A DNA stretch of 6,658 nucleotides, from assembly GCA_030018875.1 (NCBI GenBank), contig JASEHK010000081.1, positions 1 through 6,658 on the forward strand, written 5' to 3'. Each line of letters starts with the position of its first letter. The first letter of the stretch is position 1. A program made the translations under genes and the position numbers. The notes beneath the pieces are model-generated. The model was given only the letters and a program-made list of their open reading frames with translations, searched no databases and was not told where the DNA came from. This document shows positions 1-6,254 of this stretch, piece after piece. Source of the DNA: Endomicrobiia bacterium. Lineage in GTDB: Bacteria > Elusimicrobiota > Endomicrobiia > PHAN01.

Positions 1-581
1 CCACCCTGCTTGAAAGATACAGGGTTACCCGCCGCAGACATCCTCTCGGCGGCGACATAAAGGCGGCCGTCGAGCGGGAGCGCAGATTCCTGGCTTCCGT
101 CAAGAAACGCGCGGACATAGTCGTGGACACTTCCAATCTGACCTCGCCTGAATTAAAAAGCATACTCGAAAAAAATCTCGGAGTAAGCGGGCGCTTTTCG
201 TTGACGGTCCGTGTCATTTCGTTTGGTTATAAATTCGGTCTGCCGCCCGAGTGCGATATTGTTTTCGACGTGAGATTTCTGAAGAACCCCAACTATGTCA
301 GGCGGCTGAAGTATCTCGACGGCACGGACTCTTCCGTGGCGAAATATGTTTTCGGCGATCCGGATTCGACCCGATTTATGCGTATGCTCTCGGATATGTT
401 CGGGTTTCTTGTGCCGCGCTACATCCGCGAGGGCAAAAACTATCTCGCCGTGGGCATAGGCTGCACGGGCGGGCACCACCGCTCTGTGGCCGTCGCCCGA
501 CGATTAGGGGGAGTTCTCAAAAAACTCGGATGCGAGGCATCTGTATTTCACAGAGACGTCGAAAAACCTCTGCACGAATGA
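1..581 (+). CDS. rapZ: RapZ/YvcJ nucleotide-binding regulator, C-terminal part (5' truncated by window)
   Basis: The reading frame is open from the left edge (first whole codon at 3) to the TGA at 579-581, giving 192 residues. RapZ proteins are about 285-295 residues, so roughly the first 95 are missing, including the P-loop (Walker A) ATP/GTP-binding region. The visible part starts with the RYxxTRRRHPL-like segment, followed by the ADIVVDTSNL segment. The conserved C-terminal domain then carries SFGYKFGLP, the VFDVRFLKNP segment and the signature GIGCTGGHHRS at about 453-485. In E. coli the C-terminal domain binds glucosamine-6-phosphate and RNA, and RapZ delivers the sRNA GlmZ to RNase E; in B. 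subtilis YvcJ is a nucleotide-hydrolysing protein. No GlmZ-type RNA is visible here, so the target is unknown. An in-frame GTG at 123 is not the true start, because homology continues upstream of it. The stop overlaps the yvcK start by 4 nt. Family assignment is very secure. Confidence 0.95.
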   Translation, partial: TLLERYRVTRRRHPLGGDIKAAVERERRFLASVKKRADIVVDTSNLTSPELKSILEKNLGVSGRFSLTVRVISFGYKFGLPPECDIVFDVRFLKNPNYVRRLKYLDGTDSSVAKYVFGDPDSTRFMRMLSDMFGFLVPRYIREGKNYLAVGIGCTGGHHRSVAVARRLGGVLKKLGCEASVFHRDVEKPLHE

Positions 582-1546
582 GAATGATGAAAAAAATAGT
601 CGCGCTCGGCGGCGGCACAGGTCTCTCGACGCTTTTGCGCGGGTTGAAGGAATATCCCGTGAAGCTTTCGGCCGTGGTGGCCGTCACGGATGACGGCGGG
701 AGCTCCGGGAGATTGAGGAAAGAGCTCGGCATAATTCCGCCGGGCGATATCCGCAACTGCCTTGTGGCGCTATCGAAGGAAGAGTCCCTGATGTCTAAAC
801 TTTTCCAGCACCGCTTCCGCGAGAAAGGGAGCCTATCGGGACATTCTTTCGGGAATATTTTTCTTGCCGCGCTCTCGAGCCTGAGCGGCGGTTTCGGCAG
901 AGGGGTGGCCGAGGCCGGCAATGTGCTTTTCATAAAAGGCGACGTCATTCCCGTGACGCTCTCCGACGCGCGCCTGAAAGCCGAACTCGTCGGCGGCCGC
1001 TTTATAACGGGAGAACGGCGCATCTCTTCGCGCGCGCCAGGCGAAAAAATAAAAAAGATATTTCTCGTCGGCAAAAAAGTCCGGGTTTATCCGCCGGCCG
1101 CGTCGGCCGTGATGAACGCCGACTATATCGTATTCGGCCCGGGGTCGCTTTATACCTCGATAGTCACAAATCTGCTCGTTCCGGGACTTGCGAATGCTTT
1201 GAAGAAATCCCGCGCCAGCAAGATTTACGTCTCAAATATAATGACACAGCCCGGCGAAACCGACGGCTACACTTTGTCAGACCACGTAAATGCCCTCAGA
1301 GAGCGCGCCGGCGTTGATTTCGACTATATACTCGTTGACCGCTCGAAACTCGACCCCGAAGTGCTTGCGAGATACGCCGTAAGCGGCGCTCATCCCGTAA
1401 TAGACGACCTTGCGGCGGGATATTCCGGCCGCGCCGAGACGCTCGGCGCGAAATTCGTGTCCGCTTCGCACTATGCCCGCCACGACTCCCGAAAGCTGGC
1501 GCGGGCCATTATGCGCGTCGCCCAAGGTCGCCGGAGGACCGAATGA
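578..1546 (+). CDS. yvcK: YvcK/CofD-like gluconeogenesis factor
   Basis: A 322-residue cytoplasmic protein, close to the 317 residues of B. subtilis YvcK. Motifs in order: GGGTGLSTLLRGLK (11-24), DDGGSSGRLR (38-47), PPGDIRNCL (54-62), GHSFGN (88-93), GPGSLYTS (187-194) and MTQPGETDGYT (222-232). Together these define the YvcK branch of the CofD-like fold. In Firmicutes and mycobacteria the family binds UDP-sugars such as UDP-GlcNAc and is needed for normal growth on gluconeogenic carbon sources and for cell-wall homeostasis. It is not known to be a CofD transferase. The ATG at 578 overlaps the rapZ stop (ATGA). ATGs at 584 and 587 are equally possible, since no strong Shine-Dalgarno decides among them. 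An open frame extends upstream to 251, but it lies inside rapZ and shows no homology. The rapZ-yvcK pairing is classical; in Gram-positives the next gene is usually whiA, which is absent here and replaced by PTS genes. Confidence 0.95.
   Translation: MRMMKKIVALGGGTGLSTLLRGLKEYPVKLSAVVAVTDDGGSSGRLRKELGIIPPGDIRNCLVALSKEESLMSKLFQHRFREKGSLSGHSFGNIFLAALSSLSGGFGRGVAEAGNVLFIKGDVIPVTLSDARLKAELVGGRFITGERRISSRAPGEKIKKIFLVGKKVRVYPPAASAVMNADYIVFGPGSLYTSIVTNLLVPGLANALKKSRASKIYVSNIMTQPGETDGYTLSDHVNALRERAGVDFDYILVDRSKLDPEVLARYAVSGAHPVIDDLAAGYSGRAETLGAKFVSASHYARHDSRKLARAIMRVAQGRRRTE
1533..1537 (+). promoter_or_regulatory. Shine-Dalgarno site for PTS IIA
   Basis: GGAGG lies 5 nt before the ATG at 1543, inside the last codons of yvcK. 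It is one of only two strong ribosome-binding sites in the window and supports 1543 as the start of the IIA gene. Because that start overlaps the yvcK stop, translation can be both coupled and independently initiated. Confidence 0.75.
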
Positions 1547-1950
1547 TACCCGTAATAGTCATAAGTCACGGCGGTATTGCCCGTGAACTCGTGGCGATGT
1601 CCCGTATTATCGTAGGCGAACACGATGCGCTCGATACGCTCGAAATAGCCTCCGCCTCGACGATAGATTCCGTGAAAGAGCGGATATCCCAAAAGGTTTC
1701 GGCATACGAGCGCGCCCCGGGTTTCGGCGGAGCGCTGATTCTTACCGACATGCTCGGCGGCTCATCGTGCAACGTTTGCGTGCCTCTAGTCGCCGGACAT
1801 AAGGTGGCCATAGTCAGCGGAGTCAATCTTTATATGCTCCTGTCCGCTCTCAAAAATCGCGAGTCGCTCGCGCTCGACGAACTCAAAAAGCGCGTAATCG
1901 CCGACGGCATCAGAAGCATAGCCGACGTCTGCGAGATTTTCGTGAAATAA
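1543..1950 (+). CDS. PTS mannose-family IIA component
   Basis: A 135-residue single-domain protein of the EIIA-Man (ManX N-domain) family, where about 130-145 residues is usual. The N-terminal strand IPVIVISHGG places the phosphorylatable histidine at His9, equivalent to His10 of E. coli ManX. The LTDMLGGSSCN segment (67-77) supplies Asp69, matching the aspartate that pairs with the active histidine, and is followed by the VSGVNLYMLL segment (91-100). It accepts phosphate from HPr-P and passes it to IIB; it is cytosolic. In E. coli IIA and IIB are fused, whereas here they are separate neighbouring genes. Similar stand-alone IIA genes sit next to hprK-rapZ in many Proteobacteria, where they may be regulatory. 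Here a IIB and a IIC are also present, so a complete transporter is plausible. The substrate cannot be read from the sequence. Confidence 0.92.
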   Translation: MIPVIVISHGGIARELVAMSRIIVGEHDALDTLEIASASTIDSVKERISQKVSAYERAPGFGGALILTDMLGGSSCNVCVPLVAGHKVAIVSGVNLYMLLSALKNRESLALDELKKRVIADGIRSIADVCEIFVK

Positions 1951-1953
1951 AAA

Positions 1954-2487
1954 ATGACACTTGCTCTTGCCCGCATAGACGACCGCCTCGTTCACGCCCA
2001 GGTAATAGAGGGATGGCTCAAAGCCGTCGGCGCCGATACCGTCGTCCTTGTCTCCGACGACGTCGCCGCCGACGACATACAAAAGACTATGTATTCTTTG
2101 ACCGTTCCCTACGGTATGCCGATAGAGTGCCTTTCCGTGGCCGAGGCCGCAAAAAAACTTCCGGCAATGATGGATTCGCCGTCGGCCGTGCTATTAATAA
2201 TGCCGTCTCTTTCCGAGGCGATGGCGCTGGTGGGCGCGGGCGTAAAGATAAAATCTCTGAATGTCGGCGGGCTTCACGCGCGCTCGGGCAAAAAATTTTA
2301 CACTCCGACCCTTTCGCTCGACGATAAAGATATTGATGTCGCCCGACGGCTCGAGGCGGCCGGAGTGGAGCTCGAAACGCGCGTTCTGCCGCTTGCCGAA
2401 CGCGAGGGACTTTTCGAAGTCGTCGCCCGGGAGGCGTCCAAGCCGTCAGGCGCGCCCCCGGAAAAACCAACGCCCGAGAGAAAATGA
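1954..2487 (+). CDS. PTS mannose/fructose/sorbose-family IIB component
   Basis: A 177-residue protein of the EIIB-Man/Sor family. The N-terminal signature RIDDRLVHAQV (7-17) carries the phosphorylation site His14, equivalent to His15 in related IIB proteins. The common HGQV form reads HAQV here. A second family hallmark, LNVGGLHARSGKK (102-114), lies in the usual place, and the AAGVELETRVLP segment (135-146) closes the fold. It receives phosphate from IIA and transfers it to the sugar entering through IIC/IID. The gene begins 3 nt after the IIA stop with only weak Shine-Dalgarno similarity, so translational coupling is likely. The last 17 or so residues (161-177) form a Pro/Lys/Glu-rich tail beyond the usual end of about 155-160. 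The stop overlaps the next ATG by 4 nt. The family is certain and the substrate unknown. Confidence 0.92.
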   Translation: MTLALARIDDRLVHAQVIEGWLKAVGADTVVLVSDDVAADDIQKTMYSLTVPYGMPIECLSVAEAAKKLPAMMDSPSAVLLIMPSLSEAMALVGAGVKIKSLNVGGLHARSGKKFYTPTLSLDDKDIDVARRLEAAGVELETRVLPLAEREGLFEVVAREASKPSGAPPEKPTPERK

Positions 2488-4145
2488 AAAACCATTTTTG
2501 CCTTGTACTGCACAGCCATATACCATACGTCAGGAAGGCCGGAGTCTGGCCTTTCGGCGAAGAGTGGCTCCTCGAGGGAATGCTCGAGACTTATGTTCCG
2601 TTCATTGAGGCTTTCCGTCGCATCCGCGACAGATCCCAGAAAGCGTCATCGTCCGCCGCGGCGGCGGTTACCGTCGGTATAACACCGGTGCTGGCCGAAC
2701 AGCTCGACGACGATTATTTCAAAGCGCGTTTCGTGGAATACGCGGACGACAGAATCCGCCGCGCCGGCGAGGATGCGGCCAGATTTTCGCGTTCGCGACA
2801 AACGCATCTTGAAGAACTCGCCCGACTTTATGAGCGCACTTTTAAGGAACGTCTCGAACAATTCAAGAAAATCGGCGGCGACATAATAGGCGAGTTCGCC
2901 ACCCTGGCGAAGTCGGGTGTCATCGAACTGATAACGTCTTCCGCCACGCACGCATATCTGCCGCTTCTCTCTTTGGACTCTTCCATCCGAGCCCAGATAA
3001 AGACGGGCATAGAAAGCCACGCGCGTCTTTTCGGCGAGGCCCCGGCGGGCTTCTGGCTTCCTGAGTGCGCTTACCGTCCGGCTTACTTGGAAACAACGCC
3101 GACCGGGGGCAAGAGGACGAGAAAGGCTCTCGACGATTTTTTGCGCAAAGAAGGTATGCAGTATTTTTTCGTTGACACTCACGCCGTCGAAGGCGGGGCT
3201 ACGTCCGTGTATTCCGACGCTTCAGCCGAGGTGGTAAAGCCGGCGAATGGCTCGAGCGCTCTTAAGGTATACCGAACCCGCTCCGGCGTAAAAGTCTTAG
3301 TCAGAAACCGCGAGGCCGGAAGACTTGTGTGGTCCAGCGAGATGGGTTATCCCGGCGACGGCGCTTACAGGGAATTTCATAAAAAAGATTCCGTCAGCGG
3401 GCTTCAATATTGGCGTATCACCTCTAAAAAAACCGACATAGGGGCCAAGGAGACGTATGACCCCGTCGCCGCAGTCAATATCACACGCTCGCACGCGACC
3501 CACTTCAAAAAGGTCATACGCGATATATTTCGTCATTATGGAGATTCCGCGTTTCCCAAGGCCGTTGTGGCGCCTTACGATTCGGAGCTTTACGGCCACT
3601 GGTGGCACGAGGGCATAGACTGGTTAGAGGCCGCGCTCGGCGAGATATCTTCGTCGGAAGTCGCCGTGTCCTCGGTGTCTTCATACTTGTCTTGCGTGAA
3701 AGAAACCTCGCCGGTGGATTTGCCCGAGACTTCGTGGGGCGACGGCGGCGGACACTATGTGTGGCTGAACCGAGAGACCGAGTGGATGTGGAGAATAATT
3801 CATGAGTGTGAGCGCAGGATGGAGGAGATACTCTCCACGGGTCATCGTCGAGGCGCCTCAAAAAACTCCGGCCGCGGGCTTTATGAGCGCGCGCTTTCGC
3901 AGGCCGCCCGCGAGAAACTGCTTCTTGAATCGTCGGACTGGGAGTTTTTAGTCACCACTCGCCAGGCCCGCGAATACGCGGAAAAAAGATTTCTTTCTCA
4001 TTATAACAGGTTTACGGCCATAGCCGCCATGCTCGAAAAAGACGAAATCTCCGACGAGGATTCGCGGACGCTCGCCGCCTCTTGCGACGCCGACCGGATA
4101 TTTCCCGACATAAATCCCGATAATTTCTCGACGCGCCGGAGGTAG
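2484..4145 (+). CDS. GH57 1,4-alpha-glucan branching enzyme (AmyC/TK1436 type)
   Basis: A 553-residue protein with no signal peptide, so probably cytoplasmic and acting on glycogen. The GH57 conserved regions occur in order: HSHIPY (10-15), the GVIELITSSATHAYLPLL segment (145-162), FWLPECAY (190-197) with nucleophile Glu194, APYDSELYGHWW (363-374) with acid/base Asp366, and LLESSDWEF (480-488). The C-terminal helical DUF1957-like domain spans about 430-540. The SWGDGGGHYVWLN stretch (417-429) has Trp418 and Trp427, nine residues apart like the substrate tryptophans 407/416 I recall for Thermococcus TK1436. Catalytic residues are offset by a steady 11-12 positions from that enzyme. Expected reaction: cutting alpha-1,4-glucan and re-joining it as alpha-1,6 branches (EC 2.4.1.18). 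The mobile-loop region (about 231-262) is divergent, so mainly hydrolytic activity is possible. The ATG at 2484 overlaps the IIB stop, after a weak GAGAG. Confidence 0.88.
   Translation: MKNHFCLVLHSHIPYVRKAGVWPFGEEWLLEGMLETYVPFIEAFRRIRDRSQKASSSAAAAVTVGITPVLAEQLDDDYFKARFVEYADDRIRRAGEDAARFSRSRQTHLEELARLYERTFKERLEQFKKIGGDIIGEFATLAKSGVIELITSSATHAYLPLLSLDSSIRAQIKTGIESHARLFGEAPAGFWLPECAYRPAYLETTPTGGKRTRKALDDFLRKEGMQYFFVDTHAVEGGATSVYSDASAEVVKPANGSSALKVYRTRSGVKVLVRNREAGRLVWSSEMGYPGDGAYREFHKKDSVSGLQYWRITSKKTDIGAKETYDPVAAVNITRSHATHFKKVIRDIFRHYGDSAFPKAVVAPYDSELYGHWWHEGIDWLEAALGEISSSEVAVSSVSSYLSCVKETSPVDLPETSWGDGGGHYVWLNRETEWMWRIIHECERRMEEILSTGHRRGASKNSGRGLYERALSQAAREKLLLESSDWEFLVTTRQAREYAEKRFLSHYNRFTAIAAMLEKDEISDEDSRTLAASCDADRIFPDINPDNFSTRRR
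4138..4143 (+). promoter_or_regulatory. Shine-Dalgarno site for the second GH57 gene
   Basis: GGAGGT lies 10 nt before the ATG at 4154 and runs into the TAG stop (4143-4145) of the preceding branching-enzyme gene. It fixes the start at 4154 and is the strongest ribosome-binding site in the window, although its spacing is at the long end. Confidence 0.75.
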
Positions 4146-4153
4146 AACAAAAT

Positions 4154-6253
4154 ATGTCCCGCACGACATTTCTTTTGGGTGTACACAACCATCAGCCCGT
4201 AGGCAATTTCCCCGAGGTTTTCGAGGCGGGCTACCGCATGTCCTACCGGCCTTTCATGGAAATGATGAAGAGATTTCCGCGGCTCAAATGGTCGTTGCAT
4301 TTGAGCGGCATACTATGGGATTTTATGAAGGACAAACACCCCGAGTACGTGGCCGCCGCCAAAAAAATGTGCGACGCCGGCCGCTTGGAAATTCTCTCCG
4401 GCGGATATTACGAGCCGATTCTCGCGGTCATCCCCGACAGGGACAAGTTGGCGCAGATAAAAAAGCTCAGCGCGTTCATTAAAAATAATTTCGGCCAGAC
4501 GCCGCGGGGCATTTGGCTTACCGAGCGCATCTGGGAGCCGTCGCTGCCGAAGTTTCTCTCGTCGGAAGGAATAGAATATACGCTTACCGATGATTATCAT
4601 TTCATTTCGGCCGGAATGAAAGAAGATGCTCTGAGAGGATATTATGTGACGGAAGACGAGGGGTTCAAACTTAACATATTTCCCATATCGCAAAAGCTCA
4701 GATATTATGTTCCGTTCGATACGGTGGAAAGGACGATAGAACTTTTCTCATCGGCGCGAGGATTCAATTCGTCTCTTACAATGGGCGACGACGGGGAAAA
4801 ATTCGGTATGTGGCCCAAGACGAACGAGCACGTTTACGGCAAGGGCGGCGACATCGAGTCGGGGTGGCTTTTCAGATTTTTTTCGGCGCTCTCGAAGAAC
4901 TCGTCGTGGCTTGACACGAACACTTTTTCGGGATTCATGGACGCTCACCGCCCGACGGGCAGGGTCTATCTGCCGTCGGCGTCTTATTTCGAGATGTCGG
5001 AGTGGACGCTCCCGCCGGCTTCCCAACTTGAACTTGAGAATCTCATTCATCTTTGCCAGAAAGACAACCGCTTTGCGAACGCCCATAAGTTTTTGCGCGG
5101 CGGTTTCTGGCGGAACTTTCTTACCAAGTATTCGGAATCGAACAATATGCACAAGAAGATGCTCCGTGTCAGCGAGCGTATCGCCTCCGCTCTTTCTTCG
5201 TCGTCATGCGCAATCCCGTCCACACCCAAAACCGCCGCGCGATTCGTCAAAGCCGCCGAGCATCTCTACGCCGCGCAGTGCAACTGCGCTTACTGGCACG
5301 GGGTCTTCGGCGGGCTTTACCTGCCGCATCTGCGCAAGGCCGTCTACGAAGAACTCATCCTCGCCGAGAAAGCGCTTGCTCCGCGGAAATTTGACGTCAT
5401 CGTGTCGTTCACCGATATAGACAAAGACGGCCGCGACGAAATCGCCATCGAGGGAAAATCGCAAAATCTTTATTTGAGCCCCGCGCGCGGAGGGTGCCTT
5501 TACGAGTGGGACGTCTATGAACCGGCGTCGAACATGCTCAATGTTCTGACCCGTCGCTACGAGGCCTATCACGAAAAAATAAAGCAGTCTTTGCCCGCCG
5601 CCAAGGAGTCTTCCGACGGAGCGTCCACTATCCACGGCATAGTCAAGATGAAGGAAAAAAACCTTGAGCGGTATCTTAATTACGATTGGTATGACCGCGC
5701 ATCTCTGCTGGATCATTTTTTCGGCGCGGGCGTATCTTTGGAGGATTTCAGAGAGTGCCGTTTCAAGGACTTGGGGGATTTTACGCTGGAGCCGTATACC
5801 GCCGAAATAATCGGCGGCAAGATAACGCTTCGCCGCGAGGGGACCGTCCGCACCGCTGCGGGAGCGCGCAATATCGTCGTCGAAAAAACACTGACGCCAT
5901 CGGCCGCCTCGGCGGGCTTTACTGTCGCGTATAAAATCACGAACGCTTCCGTGTCGCCGGCGGAGTTTATGTTCGGCTCCGAGTTCAATCTGGCGTTTTT
6001 CGCGGGTTTTCCGTCGCAGGAAATATCCTCGTCGGAGAACTTGATGCTGAACGATAAAGTCACGGGACTCACGTTCGTCGCGGACGTCCGTCCGGCCTCG
6101 GCGATATGGCTTTTCCCTGTGGAGACGGTCTCGCTTTCCGAAGACGGATTTGAGCGCACTCTGCAGGGCGGCTGCGTTCTATTCGCCCGTAGTTTCCGTC
6201 TGAAAGGCGGAGCGTCGGACGAATTATCAATCGCGGTCTCGTGGACAAAATGA
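4154..6253 (+). CDS. GH57 4-alpha-glucanotransferase/alpha-amylase with DUF1925 and DUF1926
   Basis: A 699-residue protein, slightly longer than the 659-residue Thermococcus litoralis 4-alpha-glucanotransferase it resembles. GH57 conserved regions: HNHQPVG (11-17), the GRLEILSGGYYEPIL segment (76-90), GIWLTERIWEP (119-129) with nucleophile Glu124, MGDDGEKFGMWP (210-221) with the acid/base aspartate at 212/213, and AQCNCAYWHGVFGG (374-387). The DUF1925 region covers about 310-395 and the beta-rich DUF1926 about 415-697. An EF-hand-like acidic loop DIDKDGRDE (421-429) opens DUF1926. There is no signal peptide, so the enzyme is probably intracellular. The family transfers alpha-1,4-glucan segments between chains or hydrolyses them; sequence alone does not separate EC 2.4.1.25 from EC 3.2.1.1. 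It starts 8 nt after the branching-enzyme gene, and together they would elongate, trim and branch storage glucan. All catalytic residues appear intact. Confidence 0.88.
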   Translation: MSRTTFLLGVHNHQPVGNFPEVFEAGYRMSYRPFMEMMKRFPRLKWSLHLSGILWDFMKDKHPEYVAAAKKMCDAGRLEILSGGYYEPILAVIPDRDKLAQIKKLSAFIKNNFGQTPRGIWLTERIWEPSLPKFLSSEGIEYTLTDDYHFISAGMKEDALRGYYVTEDEGFKLNIFPISQKLRYYVPFDTVERTIELFSSARGFNSSLTMGDDGEKFGMWPKTNEHVYGKGGDIESGWLFRFFSALSKNSSWLDTNTFSGFMDAHRPTGRVYLPSASYFEMSEWTLPPASQLELENLIHLCQKDNRFANAHKFLRGGFWRNFLTKYSESNNMHKKMLRVSERIASALSSSSCAIPSTPKTAARFVKAAEHLYAAQCNCAYWHGVFGGLYLPHLRKAVYEELILAEKALAPRKFDVIVSFTDIDKDGRDEIAIEGKSQNLYLSPARGGCLYEWDVYEPASNMLNVLTRRYEAYHEKIKQSLPAAKESSDGASTIHGIVKMKEKNLERYLNYDWYDRASLLDHFFGAGVSLEDFRECRFKDLGDFTLEPYTAEIIGGKITLRREGTVRTAAGARNIVVEKTLTPSAASAGFTVAYKITNASVSPAEFMFGSEFNLAFFAGFPSQEISSSENLMLNDKVTGLTFVADVRPASAIWLFPVETVSLSEDGFERTLQGGCVLFARSFRLKGGASDELSIAVSWTK

Positions 6254-6254
6254 A

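Noticed and set aside
123..125. GTG as a real start of a short rapZ-like gene
   Set aside because: RapZ homology (RRRHPL, ADIVVDTS) continues upstream in the same frame to the window edge, so the gene is truncated by the window, not by biology.
251..577. N-terminal extension of the yvcK frame giving a 431-residue protein
   Set aside because: It lies entirely inside the well-conserved rapZ coding region in another frame, has an Arg/Cys-rich composition and no family similarity; the YvcK fold starts at 578-587.
590..596. Run of seven A at the start of yvcK as a programmed frameshift or phase-variable site
   Set aside because: It encodes the ordinary MKKI start of the protein in frame and there is no alternative product to shift into; the rapZ stop is already upstream.
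517..1074. 185-residue reverse-strand open frame
   Set aside because: It is antisense to rapZ/yvcK, with Arg/Ser/Pro-rich shadow composition and no recognisable motif; the forward genes explain this DNA.
2484..4145. Secreted amylase for external starch
   Set aside because: Neither GH57 protein has a signal peptide or hydrophobic N-terminus; both begin directly with the first catalytic-domain strand.
4911..5420. 169-residue forward open frame within the second GH57 gene
   Set aside because: It is an out-of-frame shadow of the conserved DUF1925/region 5 coding sequence with Arg/Ser-rich content.
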